Assembly: GCA_963932465.1 (NCBI GenBank)
Contig: OZ010790.1
Span: 352,061,087 to 352,125,086, forward strand
Length of the DNA: 64,000 bases
Direction of reading: 5' to 3'
Source of the DNA: Maratus speciosus
Taxonomy: Eukaryota; Arthropoda; Arachnida; Araneae; Salticidae
A program made the translations under genes and the position numbers. Below, piece after piece: positions 46,324 to 57,480 of this stretch (positions within the stretch are counted from its first letter, which is position 1; each line of letters begins with the position of its first letter). The notes under the pieces were generated by a model, which did not search any database, was not told the origin of the DNA, and worked only from the letters and a program-made list of their open reading frames with translations.

Positions 46324-47156
46324 CAGTCGAACCTCGTTATCCCGACACTCTAAGGACCAGAACAAACTGTCGTTATAAGCGGAGTGTCGCGGTAACCGGA
46401 GTTGGAGAAAAGGTTTATAAAAAGCTCTATTTTTAAGTAATTTAAGACAATTTCAAATTCATAACTGTTCTTGCAGTTTTAAGCAATAAAACCTTATTAT
46501 TAAACAAAATAAACACAAAAACAAAATTGAAAATAATAAAAATCGGATTTATGGTGACATGCTTTTTTATTGTTACATGAAATATTGATGAATTAAGGTT
46601 TGCTTATCCCTAGACGTGCTTCCTACAATTCTTTTTTCAATATTGTACAATGAATTGTAATCAATATTCGGTGTTTCAGAAATGGATGTTAAATAATTTC
46701 TGATCGTTTCAACGCAATGCAATGCTCGGTTTTAGTCGGATGAAAAATGCTTTGTAACCAAAAGAAAGCACCACCTGACCAGAACAAAAAGACCGCGAGT
46801 AGACTGATACGTCTATCTGAAGCTTAAGTGGATCATTCATAGAGTTCGGGTTTATTTATTCAGACAAAGAATTGAAGTAAAATTTCTGATTTACACAATG
46901 GGTATTTTAGACACTTTTGTGAAAAGTTTGGCTAAGACATTTCTTACCGCTTAATTTCCGTGCTTATAACAGGGATTACGAAAAATGGACAATTTTCCTA
47001 AACCGTCGGGATATCCGGAGTTGAAAATTATACAACGACGTAAAATCCGGAGTTTATTTACATTAAAGTCATATACAGAAAATCGGGACTTTGAAAAACT
47101 GACATGATAAGCGGAGTGACGTGAAAACCGGGTGTCGGGATAACGAGGTCCGACTG
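46324..47156 (-). mobile_element. Short pogo-derived element with clear TA duplication
   Basis: Ends CAGTCGAACCTCGTTATCCC and its inverse (CGGGATAACGAGGTCCGACTG) are flanked by TA (46322-46323, 47157-47158). CAGTCGAACCTCG is a common pogo end. The inner sequence repeats CGGAGT and CCGGAGTT, also inverted. The minus strand retains only a transposase tail (46573-46740). Confidence 0.88.
46573..46740 (-). pseudogene. C-terminal tail of a pogo-type transposase
   Basis: Minus strand: RALHCVETIRNYLTSI, then DYNSLYNIEKRIVG and DKQTLIHQYFM before the stop at 46573. The alpha-helical stretch followed by QTLI-x-x-YF is the typical end of pogo-family transposases. An in-frame stop lies just before RALHC. 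Confidence 0.7.
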
Positions 47157-47158
47157 TA

Positions 47159-48224
47159 TAATGAAACTGAAATTTATTTACATTTTTCTCACGAACTATG
47201 AAGCGATTCCAGAAGCGATTACTATCTTCCCAGCACCTAAATTTCAGATTAGTTGTTCGGCCAGAAATAAAAGTAAGAATACTCCGGAAACGGGTTAATT
47301 TAAATAAAAAATGCACTTAAATTTGGTTTTTATTTTCTAAATGGCGAAAGTTTTGCAATACATGCTGCTCTTGTTTTCTGCGCAGCTGCTCCCCGCTTAC
47401 GAATTGAACGACCGGAATTTTAGTAATTTTCTTATAGGACCAACTGTATGATATTCTTATAGGTTAAACATTATCAGTATTATAATATTATAAATTAATT
47501 ATTTACATCATTTCAAATCTTTCTGGTCCAATTAGCATCAGAAATGTTGACTATGGCTAAAATAGTGCTATTTTGAGATTAAACGTTTTTGTCTTAAACG
47601 TAGACTTTGCTACACTTACTTATGGTATTTATATGTGAGTGAATTAATCTATTTAACAAAAGTATTAACGTATACATTATGAGATAATTAGTGTGCGTGA
47701 TTTACATTAGGAATCAATTTAAAATACGTCTAATTTACTTGCGTGGTATTATAAAAATAAAATAATAATAAACATAATAAAAAGCAGTAATTAAGTTTAT
47801 CGTGTAAATAAATATAACAAGAAAATAAACTCTTGCATTATGCATAGATTATGAAACACTTTCCGAGACGTCCATAATACTATAAAGAAACTTCCCTATT
47901 TAATAAGATGAAGAAATAAATTTAAATAAATAATTTAGAAAACACATTACACAGTTGAACACTCAGTTTCAGTTACTGGGACCACAAGATATTTGCATTT
48001 TTTTTATCACTCTATATATGGTTTACAGATTTGAATGCAAAACACATGCTTTGAAAAAAATATAATTCGGTTTTAAAAAGAACAGTTGTTTCACAAGAGT
48101 TGAAAAATTATATTCAGCATTTATCATCCATTCATAAAAACGTCAACGTATTGGGGGTAAACGTAAAGTGGTCCTTTAAAATAACAGCAAAAAATAGTTC
48201 TCAAATTCATAACGCTCTGAAATT
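47159..48224. other. No gene seen
   Basis: AT-rich sequence. The open frame running across the right end of the pogo element (46951-47316, minus) is a by-product of its inverted repeat. Confidence 0.4.
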
Positions 48225-48268
48225 TTAAACGATTATAAATTTAACTGTATTCAAATTTGCTTTAAAAT

Positions 48269-48307
<39 letters not shown>

Positions 48308-48698
48308 ATAGAGAAAACATAAGCCGAAGCCTAGCGAAGACGCTCCGAAACATCTTGCCTTCTCGCGATTTTTTTCCAAAAATCTTAAATTTTATTTTTT
48401 TAAATACTTTGAGTTGTCCGAATGTTTCTACAATTTGTAGGTGATGTAAATCTGATCTGTTGAAATGCATGAAAAACATTCCCTGAAAATACGGATGTTC
48501 TGTTACTTTTAGCTTAGTGTAGAAGAAAGACCTGCAATCAGCAGTGCTTTTGTAAAAGTTAATACTAATATTTTTAAAAACTGATAACACCTTTGCAAAG
48601 AAGAAAATCTCTTCTTTAACAGAATAGTTTTTGTTTGTCGCCACCTCTAAAATTGTGGACTGTGTGGGAATTTCCTTAAGGGTGAAAACGACAACCAC
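48225..48698 (-). CDS. Unidentified open frame, 157 codons (doubtful)
   Basis: The frame begins with GTG in this reading and is open back to about 48730. Before the repeat it reads like ordinary protein (LKEIPTQSTILEVATNKN, TADCRSFFYTKLKVTEHPYF, GKKSREGKMFRSVFARLRL). The last ~30 codons come from a (TA)n microsatellite (Ile-Tyr run). I recognise no family, signal peptide or conserved motif. The region is less AT-rich than its surroundings, which favours a former coding or repeat sequence. It could be part of the dispersed repeat that continues to 49.16 kb. Confidence 0.2.
48272..48304. repeat. (AT)n microsatellite
   Basis: Pure AT run inside the doubtful open frame above. Confidence 0.95.
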
Positions 48699-48849
48699 GA
48701 AAACGACACTTTTTGATGATTTTTTTAAACGACGATTTTCTTAACAGCAATATATTTTCTAACTGATTTCTGCATTTAAGACGTAAAATTATCACTTTAA
48801 GAAACTGTCTTCTATTTTTTCGTATCCCGAACTGTTTCGCCGATTGAGT

Positions 48850-49165
48850 TTAAAAGAAAAGGCTAAAAACCACAAATATTTGGTTTTTCTTTCCTTTCCG
48901 CTCGAAATTGAATTTCTGGGCATGCTTCCATCTCTTCTGCCGGTTTAAAAAAAAAACTTTCTGATGAATTTTTTATTCATATCTCGGTTAATTATTAAAA
49001 TTTAAAGATCTGACCCTGAGGGGCACAGGGACAGGCCTTGGAATATATTTAACCAAATTTTACAGCTTCTAGATGCGGTATATTTCGTTAGCCATCGCCG
49101 ACAAATAGACAAACACACAGACAGACATAGCGAAACATTATTTTATTAGTATAAACGTGCTTGGT
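48850..49165 (+). mobile_element. Fragment of a dispersed repeat ending in an (ACAG)-type tract
   Basis: The stretch ends with CACACAGACAGACATAGCG, TTATTTTATTAGTATAAACG. This wording (short CAGA repeats followed by TAGCGAAA and an AT-rich tail) is typical of dispersed repeats in arthropod genomes. No ends or coding part were defined. Confidence 0.35.
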
Positions 49166-49970
49166 AAGCGAGCTGAACGAGCATTAACAGGAATAGTTGA
49201 ATGAACAGATTCGGAGAAGCTCACTTTCTCCATCAAATTATATGTATATACCTTAATACTCTTGTGTATTTTAAATTTAAATTGACTTTGATTAATTTAA
49301 GATCTGACATACCAATAACAAAAACGTCATATTTAACCATAAAAAAATTAAAAAAAAATGTCTTTATGCGTCATCCGCTCGACATTTGCAGTTGACGCAT
49401 GATATTTTATGAATCTGGATTATGGAGAATGGTGAATATTATTTATGGTCCCAAAGGCCTGGAATGTCACTATAATAAGTCTGTATGTAATAGAAGTATG
49501 CCTCGTATACTTCAAAGGTTAAGGTTGCTTTATCACAAGTCCTTATGTCTTCTTATGACTTATTTCTTTTTTTAATAAATTCTTCTATCATCGGATAATT
49601 TTTTTCCTTTTCTTGGAGTGTCGTCATCCAGAGCAAGCGACCTGAGTGGATTTTTGGACTCTTGTCTTCATTAATTTTTGAGAGTGATTCTTCGGCATGA
49701 TTTTAGCGGCAGCCGTCGTCGGAAAAAGCAGAAAAATTCGTACTCGGTTCAGAAAATAAAAAAACTGTGCTGCTTCCAAAGAGACCATTCACCAAACGAA
49801 TTAGAGAATCTCCACTTCCCTGCTTCTGTACACAAGAGTGGCGGAAGGGTCAAGCTTTCCGAAGCGGGTACATCCTATGGAAATGATTAGTATCCAAGAG
49901 ATCACAGGCGTGTAACTGATATGCAAATATTTTGTACCATGGGTGTACTTTCCCTAGTGTAGTGGGTAAT
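49166..49970. other. No gene recognised; one doubtful open piece
   Basis: A 70-codon plus-strand frame at 49678-49890 (RRRKKQKNSYSVQKIKKLCC, ELENLHFPASVHKSGGRVKL) lies in a locally GC-richer part. It has no recognisable family, and no splice signals were convincing. Confidence 0.3.
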
Positions 49971-50296
49971 AATTTAAAAAATCCTAAAACAGTATAGAAA
50001 TTATATATGAGGGGCTCACAACCATAGAAGACCAAATCCAGTTTGAAAAAAAATGATATAGTTCATTTAGAAGGCGCATAAAATATGTTTTATTTACTCC
50101 TATAGTGAACCAAGTATGAAAACAGATGTCATATATGAGAAAGTATGTGAAAAGAGACTTGGTTCACATTGGGAGAAAACAAAATGAATTTTATGCACCT
50201 TCTGAAAGGACTATATCATTTTTTTAAAAATAGACTTGGTCTATTATGGTTGTGAGCCCCCCCCCCCCCCATATATAATACTGTTATTTAAAAAAA
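49971..50296. repeat. Inverted repeat, arms ~140 bp
   Basis: Left arm about 49971-50115 and right arm about 50140-50296 share GGGGCTCACAACCATA, AATGATATAGT, GAAGG(C/T)GCATAAAAT and GTGAACCAAGT in opposite orientation. The right arm has a run of about 15 C at the GGGGCTC position. The whole may be a fold-back MITE without visible target duplication. Confidence 0.8.
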
Positions 50297-50385
50297 ATAA
50301 TGTATGAATATGAAGATAAAAACTCTATTCAAAATTCAAATATTTAAATTAAAATCCGAAAACCGTTTCTTTCTCCTAACTTTAA

Positions 50386-51129
50386 GGGGTCTTGTACCTT
50401 TTAAACGCGTCGAAAATTAACGAAAAACTTCAAAGTTTGAATTAGTCTATCTTCAAAGCCTTTTTATGTATAAACATCAAATTTTGGATATTGATTAAAC
50501 ATATTGTGCTTTGTAATGTGCTACCATTAGAAATTTATTAACCCTTTACAGAATTTGTGTATTGTTGAAATCAAAATAGCTCTTTTTTTACCTCATAAGT
50601 CATTGCGCGCATGATATCTCGGGAAAATATGTATGGATTGGCATGAAATTTGGTAAAGATACTAAACATATATGTGTGTTTAAAATTATCTACTCTTAGG
50701 CTAAAATTATTGCATTAACTATATAAAAAAAATATTTTCGTAAAAAAAAAATAAAAATTTAGTATTTTTAATGAATAAAAATAGTCATAACTAAAAATAT
50801 TACCATTGTAAATACTTAAAAGTAGATCATTTTAAACAAACTTATTTGTTTAGTATATTTACCAAATTTCATGACAATCCATACATACTTTCTCAAGATA
50901 TCATGCGCGCAATGACTTATGGGGTAAAAAAAAAGCTATTGTGATTTCAACAATACACAAACTCTGTAAAGGGTTAATAAATTTCTCTTGGTAGTATATT
51001 ACAAAGCACAATCTGTTTAATCAATATCCAAAATTTCATGTTTGTACATAAAAAGGTTTTGAAGATAGGCTAATTCAAACTTTGAAGTTTTTCGTTAATT
51101 TTCGACGCGTTTAAAAGGTACAAGACCCC
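50386..51129. mobile_element. Fold-back MITE with TTAA target duplication
   Basis: GGGGTCTTGTACCTTTTAAA at the left is exactly inverted at the right (TTTAAAAGGTACAAGACCCC). Both are flanked by TTAA (50382-50385, 51130-51133). The arms continue for several hundred bases with few changes (ACGCGTCGAAAATTAACG, CATTGCGCGCATGATATC). TTAA duplication points to piggyBac or Kolobok; the ends alone do not decide. No coding sequence. Confidence 0.9.
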
Positions 51130-51133
51130 TTAA

Positions 51134-51720
51134 ATCTCATTCTAAAACTAATTTTACCACTTGTAACTTTCTTTCCGAGCAATACATCTTATTACCTTCA
51201 GATATCATTTTCGTTCGATCTAATAGTAAAAATAGCTGAGTTGCAAATTTTGTACCCATGTGGTGGTTAGTTGATTCCCGTGTTGACCAAGCTAAGTTCT
51301 GGTATCTGAACCCGGGCAATTAATCAAAAGTTAATCAACGAATTAAAGAAATGTCCCTATCAAATTTACAACTGTGACCTCTGCTGGAAAAAATAAGCCC
51401 CAAGATATTAGCTAACGCGCGCGCGAAAAAGAGGGAGATCTTGCAGATTTGAGATGCCTGCTAAAGCAATGACCATGAACCTCGTAAAATCAGCGACGTA
51501 AGCGGCTCGAGGGACCTTCTATTGGACTCGCGAATCGGAATGTACGATGGAGCACGAAATAAATGAGTTCGGTCTACCAAGATGTTCCCGAGAACAAATT
51601 GTTTATTCACAAGTTCTGTCAACCGCATGATGTCGTTACATATGTAAAGGCGGTTATACGGTCGCCAGTCGAGAAAGTGAACGGGCCGCGACTCCTCCAA
51701 AGGTCCGCAACTCGCGATAT
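51134..51720. other. GC-richer segment, possibly a decayed LTR or regulatory region
   Basis: From about 51400 to 51715 the sequence is far richer in CG (GCTAACGCGCGCGCG, GTAAGCGGCTCGAGGG, GAACGGGCCGCGACTCC). On the minus strand it contains GAATAAACAATTTG, a possible polyadenylation signal. No terminal TG..CA pair or target duplication was found. A 79-codon minus-strand frame is present but matches nothing. Confidence 0.3.
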
Positions 51721-51721
51721 G

Positions 51722-51722
<1 letters not shown>

Positions 51723-51776
<54 letters not shown>

Positions 51777-51778
51777 TT
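51723..51778. repeat. (TA)n microsatellite
   Basis: Long TA run with a single TATGTA interruption. Confidence 0.95.
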
Positions 51779-51966
51779 AATTGCAGCAATTAATTTAGCT
51801 GATGCTATTTTAGTCGCAGATGCTATTTCAATTGCGCAATGTGTTATGAAGCAAATATACAAATACATGTAGAGAGAGCTAAGAGAATCCATAAAAAATA
51901 TTTCTGAAGACTCTCAAATCTTAAATTGAGTGTAGAATCTTATTCGTTTTACTTTATTTATTTTAA

Positions 51967-52260
51967 AATTTATTTAAACGACGCACCGTCTGCGACATTA
52001 AGAGTTATCATTTCAATAAGTACATTTTGAAGAGTAGCATTCTAGTATCCAACGAAAACGTAGATAATGCATGCAGACCGTTGTGGCCATTTTCTAATAA
52101 ACTTATGAAGCACTTTAGACATTGCTCTCGACGAAATATTTAAGAACATCTGAGAGAGATACATAAAACCATTTCAAATATTCCTGACATCCAACACTTT
52201 GAGAAATGCGAAGAATTTTCAAATCATTTTAGAAAAGATGGAAGTAATCAACTTCACTGA
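51967..52260 (+). pseudogene. Coding-like frame of unknown origin with one internal stop
   Basis: Fifty-eight open codons, a TAA at 52141-52143, then 38 more codons in the same frame to TGA 52258-52260. The reading looks protein-like (ENVDNACRPLWPFSNKLM, KHFRHCSRRNI, then EHLREIHKTISNIPDIQHFE, KCEEFSNHFRKDG). There is no ATG near the start. I recognise no family. It may be a decayed gene or element fragment, or chance. Confidence 0.25.
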
Positions 52261-53476
52261 ATCATGTGATTGCGAAAATTTCTATTTTGGGCTCCATAAC
52301 TGTTTATTGTAAATATTTCACTTGAAAATGAAATCAAACATATCGTATTGCATAGAACTACAGTTGTTTTCGTATTTGTATATTTGTATATTTTTATAGA
52401 CATTTTTTTAACGAATAAAAAATCTTATAAATATAAATCTATAAATGGTAAATAGCATTTTTATACTGAAAGAAAATATATACTTAATGCGAGTACTTTA
52501 GACAATAAAATGCTGACATTTCGAACGTAAAATAAAATATTAAGTAGAAATTCTAAATTTTCTAAATGTCAAAATGGATCTTTAAATAAAGATTTAGAAG
52601 GTAAATATTATCTAAATAAAACGTAAAAAATGAATTTGTAAAAAAAAAAAATATTATATGTTGATGATTATCGGTGCCAACGTGCTATTTCTTTCACTAT
52701 CACTCTGTCATTGTCTGAAAAGTGTAGGTCAAATTAGAACGGCTGCCAAATAGCTGGTTGTCATTTTATTAGCACATACATCAAATTTAATCTTCGCACA
52801 AATTCATTTTGTAGATCTATGAATACGCAAAAAATATTGTTCCGAATGATTTTTTAGAAACAGAAATGAATTGATTTCTTATAACATTTTTAGATAAATT
52901 TCAAACATGTTTAAAAAAAAAAAAATGTTTCTCAAGGATAAATATTATATTTCTGAAAAATGTATAATAATTAGCTGAGCAGCAAAAACAGAAAGCAACT
53001 GATTGAGAAAATTAATAGAAAAAAATACTAATTAAACATAAGGTATCACACTTTGGCGTTAAACAAATACTTTTCAATAAACGGAAAAATTTTAATTTAT
53101 GTTCAAAATAAACTTTACATAAAGTTAAGTTCTATCGGTTAAAACTCACTTTACTAGGGAATATTATCCAAATTATTTTTTAATTTTACTTCAAATTTTT
53201 ATTTATAATTTTTATTTGTACGATTATCGTTTGAGAACAAGATATTTTTTTATTGTTATTTAACTCAAGGCATATTCATAAAAATATTAATATTTCAGAA
53301 TACAAGGTAATATTGACAAGCCGTTTCTATATATTTCAGAATATTATGTTTGCCTACATTGGTACACAGCTTTTGAATTACTGTTTTATGTAATTTTTTG
53401 TATGTCGATATTAGTAGAGCAGTTGTACTTTGTAGATTGAAGCTGGATAATTATATTGTATTCAAGTTAATCGTAC

Positions 53477-53518
<42 letters not shown>

Positions 53519-53869
53519 TTTTTGTGAAAAAAACGCTTGTTTATATATATTTTTTTCTTTGCATAAGAGGTTACGTAATCAAACTTTATAAAAATATTTA
53601 TGATTTTCCCTTGTTCAAATGTCGTATGAAGCTTTACAGACATTTAATGTTAAATTCCATTCAGTATCACTTCTATTGAAAAGGAATGGCACACTAAGTA
53701 TCAGAAATACAGGTCCATATTACATACAAAAACATGATTTGAAGACATGGTATCCAATGTGATCTTCAGATATCGAATATCAGAAGTTACAGAAATTCAC
53801 GAATGCATAAATTATGCCCTTAATTTGAAAAGTGGATATTGCTGATATCTGTCTATCTATATATAGGGG
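52261..53869. other. No gene seen; (TA)n and T-run at 53480-53523
   Basis: AT-rich sequence. The only clear structure is the AT run at 53480-53510 followed by 13 T. The Tyr-Ile-rich frame across it is a by-product. Confidence 0.45.
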
Positions 53870-55089
53870 AGAGTAGCCATATTTGGACCGCCGCTTTAAT
53901 TGGACCGTTGCCATTCTGCCGTTAAAGGACAGGCAGAGACAGGAAGAGGCTCCATCTACCGCTGAAATCCTGCTCATCAGAATGACGTCACTCATGATTA
54001 GAAGAAGCAGTCACCTACCACGTGCTGTTTTCAGACAATTAAAAAAAATAAAGTTAGTTGTTTTGATCTAATTTTTTCCTACTAAACCTAAGTGAATATT
54101 TTAAAACCAAGGTAAGTTGTTATGTTTTCATATACATATAGGAATTCATCTGTTTATTGCGCATATTTTTCACGCGGATTTGTTTGATTTCGTTTTAGTT
54201 CTTAGTCTTGAAATTAATTGTTTTAAAAAATGGCGCAGCTGACGTAATTGGTCCATTTTAAGTTGCTTAAATTGGACCAGATATGCGATCATAAATTTGA
54301 AAAGTAAGTAATGAATTTCGAGGGCGGTACGTTTTGTACAACATTTTTTTAATATTTTGTAATGGATTACTATTTCCAAGCAAGTTTTTTTTTTTTTTTT
54401 TTTTGTATACTGGATTAAATTTTTTATACAGTTTAGGCCTATATAAACATAAAAATATTTTTACATGTCTATGCAATAAATTTTGTTGGCAATATCTTTT
54501 ATCATGCATGTAATTGTATTTATTTTCTTTGATTTCTTTATTCCAATGGCATATTTGATTTGCAGAGTTGAATTCAAACATTTTCCGCCTGCAGGATATT
54601 TGTGATGGAAGACTTTTTACTGTTTTGGAGGGTGGAATTATACTTTCTAGCCATTAAAATGCATGAAATCACAAACCTTGTTGAAAATGTTGAAAAAGAC
54701 ATAGACAAACTGTCTGGAATAAACACACCCGTGACAGCAAAAGCTGTTAAAGCTATAGGAAACAAAAAACAGACTAAGTTGGGAAGGAATTGACCTGCAA
54801 CAAGGCTGCAGCTACAAATTGTCCCTAAAAGCAAAAAAAATCACTAGAAATGTTATTTCCCTTGCTCAATTCAGTTAAATCAAAGTACAGAAGGAGCCAA
54901 AAAAACAGTTGAGTTAACCTCATCCCCATATAAACTAAACCTTGAAATGAAAAAAATAAAAATAAATACAAAAAGGAAGCTTTCACAGCACAAACGCAAT
55001 TGGAAACGCAATGCATGGCCGAAAATGCCGTAGTTGTGAGCTATGGTCCAAAGAAGCAGAGAAAAAGAACAGAAACAGCAACACATTAA
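53870..55089 (+). pseudogene. Relic of a pogo/Tigger-type element, C-terminal coding end
   Basis: The left edge GGGGAGAGTAGCCATATTTGGA with TTGGACCG echoes resembles ends of pogo-like elements; it is the weakest part of the call. Near 54880-55089 the plus strand reads VKSKYRRSQK, then after a one-base shift TVELTSSPYKLNLEMK, then after another shift KKEAFTAQTQLETQC, AENAVVVSYGPKK, RKRTETATH and a stop at 55087-55089. The (I/L)TS(S/T)PYK-x-x-LE motif followed by a basic end is typical downstream of the DDE domain in this family. The DDE domain itself is not found. Confidence 0.5.
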
Positions 55090-55452
55090 TGGGACGGAAA
55101 ACAGTTTATTGAAAGGTTGTACAACAGAAGGTGTTCGAAACTAAAACCAGAAGTCTTCAGGCAGGCTAGACAGCGATGCCGCATAGAATTACTTACTTTT
55201 TAGAAGATTCCTCAAGTGTTGCATATCCTAACGGCAGCTACAGATATTCGAGTACGTTACTTTGTGCGCTCTTCATTTGAAGGAACAGAGGGCCGCTGTC
55301 AAGCCTTCCTGAAGACTTCTGGTCATAATTTCGAACACCTTCTGCAATACAACCTTTCAAAAAGATGTTTTTGGCTCCCATTAATGTGTTGCTGTTTCTG
55401 TTCTTTTTCTCCGCTTCTTTGAACCATAGCTCGCAACTACAGCATTTTCGAC
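55019..55452. repeat. Inverted duplication of the element's coding end, arms ~155 bp
   Basis: Left arm 55019-55174 and right arm 55292-55452 share CGAAAATGC(C/T)GTAGTTG, GAGAAAAAGAACAGAAACAG, AACACATTAATGGGA and CCAGAAGTCTTCAGG in opposite orientation, with a ~117-bp spacer. Both arms encode the same tail (SYG-x-KK-x-RKRTETATH stop) on opposite strands. Confidence 0.9.
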
Positions 55453-56742
55453 CCTGTATTGCTATGTGATTCCGAGTCCTTACTATGCCCCCCTAAAGCT
55501 CCTGCAAGTTTGTTGATCTGGTAGTGAAAAACCATGTATATATTATATAAAGCTTTTCTTTTTATTTTTTTTTTCCAATTGTCCCATTCTGAAAAGAAAC
55601 TACGCTTTAAACATGCCTACTTTGTTTTAATTAGACAATAGAAGCTGGTACTCACTGGCTGTATTTTTATGTTATTCTCCTCAGATAACACTTAAATTAC
55701 AGGAAAAATTTGAAATATTTTTTAAACTATAAAATGAAATCCATGGAAGAAACATAATGCGTAGTTAATATAAGAACCCTGCTAACGAGAAAAAACAAAC
55801 TAAGAAAGACACAATTTTTGTAAAATGAATGTAAATTTAACTGTTATGATTCAAAATGCAAGCTCCCATTTAGTAATGATGTTTTAGCATTAGTGAAGGT
55901 CACATGCTGTGCTGCAGTTAACGTCCATTAAATATAAAGTGTAACTGTTATTTCTAACAAAATAGTATTTCAACAAATGCTACCACCTTTTATGCATCTT
56001 TTGCTATTTTTTCGGTAGTGTCAGATAATCGTTTATTTTGTTTCGTTACACATTCCAAAGAAACGTGCATTATCATTTCTAATGCTTAAAGATTTGTATG
56101 ACAGGGCACCATAATTACCGCAAAGTAACGTCCTTTCTGCAATTTGAACTTTTAAAGATTTATTGTTGAGATAGCACAGACTTATAGATAATGAAAAAAA
56201 AAAAAAATCTATGACTGAACTGCTTACGTAGTCGTGCTCAGTACCATGTTTTCAACATTGTATTTTATCCTGCGGAACAACTGCAGAAGCAGCTCGAAGC
56301 TCAAATTTTATGTTTTTATCATTATTTTCATTTGTACAAGTTCATATAAAAGTTCTTGTTTTGTGAACGATTAGGCAATATTGAGTAATTTTAATGAACA
56401 CATTTTTTATTTACAAACTACAATCAAACAAGGTATTTTAACGAAATGGGATCTTAATGTGTCAAAAATCTCTTCAAAAACCTTTCGTATTTTACCTCAT
56501 GCAGTGTTGTGCATTTGTTGTGTCGTACTTATAAGAAAATAAAATTATGACATTAAAAATAATATCTATGATTAGAATATTGTGCATAGGTATGTATTAA
56601 AAATTTCTCATTATATTCGTAAACCAAAATTACGCAATAACTTAATTAAAGTGGTTTACATCTTGTGATTGAAAAAAAATATCTACACATATATTTCAAT
56701 TATGATGAATATTTTTTAAGCAAGTGCAGTTTTGAAAAAAAA

Positions 56743-56775
<33 letters not shown>

Positions 56776-56802
56776 AAAAAACACAAGACTATTTTCGAAA
56801 CT
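55453..56802. other. No gene seen; A-run at 56735-56761
   Basis: AT-rich sequence ending in an A/G-rich run (about 27 A, then AAAGAAAAG). Read on the minus strand, this run follows the candidate polyadenylation site of the next entry and would act as its U-rich downstream element. Confidence 0.4.
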
Positions 56803-56808
56803 TTTATT
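56803..56808 (-). terminator. Possible polyadenylation signal AATAAA
   Basis: On the minus strand AATAAA is followed after about 20 bases by CTTGTGTTTTTTTTTTC, a typical GT/T-rich downstream element. It lies about 250 bases beyond the stop of the candidate last exon. AATAAA is common in AT-rich DNA, so the value lies in the combination. Confidence 0.3.
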
Positions 56809-57059
56809 TTTACATGAAAAAACTGGACCACAATCTACTTTTCTACAAATTTTATCTCTATATTAAAGCACTTGCGATATCGTACAACCATTTCTTGCAT
56901 TCCATCTTCATAGAAATCTACCGCGAACAACGCTAACTACTGAATCACAAATGTCTTGACGTCATTTTTTTGTAACACTAACCGCCAATGTGCTTCTTAA
57001 GTACAGAAACAAATGTTAAACAGTCGTATGGGTTTAACCCATGATTTTCGGGAACATCT

Positions 57060-57135
57060 TCATCGTCCGCATGTAGCCTTTTCCATCGTACAATCCCTTG
57101 AATGATACATAATTCGATGTATATGACTGCACGAG
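57060..57135 (-). CDS. Candidate last coding exon (weak)
   Basis: Acceptor TATTTTCTTACAG ends at 57136. If joined to the donor at 57480 the frame continues for 25 codons to TGA 57060-57062. The other two frames are also open for 33 and 51 codons (SNYVSFKGLYDGKGYM; RWKRLHADDEDVPENHGLN), so the frame is uncertain. The local base composition is less AT-rich than the surroundings. No family recognised. Confidence 0.2.
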
Positions 57136-57480
57136 CTGTAAGAAAATAAATATTATAATATTGCATCATTTTCAAAATTTTATTCAGGATTGCACAGAAA
57201 AACGAAACCTTTTTTAAAATTACGTTTATGGTGTTCTTGTTTCTTCTTTTTAAAAATTTTTATAGTGAGAAAGTCTATTATTTTGGGTTTAAAATATTTT
57301 TAATTAATACGGTAAAATATTATAGCAACGCTTAAAATTTCTGAATTATATATAATGTAGTTTTTAAAACAACCGAAATAAATGTACTAAATTCTTTTTG
57401 CGTTACTATTATTACTATCTTCCAAAATACAAAAATATAAAAATAAAACCTGTAATAAAAATAAAATAAATACAATATAC

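Noticed and set aside
46951..47316. 121-codon minus-strand frame.
   Set aside because: It runs through the inverted end of a pogo derivative into flanking DNA; no protein similarity.
51400..51720. GC-rich segment considered as a solo LTR or promoter island.
   Set aside because: No TG..CA ends, target duplication or TATA-like arrangement could be established; kept only as a descriptive entry.
51563..51793. 76-codon frame ending in Tyr-Ile repeats; a similar one at 53398-53679.
   Set aside because: The C-terminal halves are (TA)n microsatellite; no independent coding evidence.
54602..54793. 63-codon plus-strand frame (EITNLVENVEKDIDKLSGIN) as a separate small gene.
   Set aside because: Its position just upstream of the pogo tail makes it more likely to be part of that decayed element.
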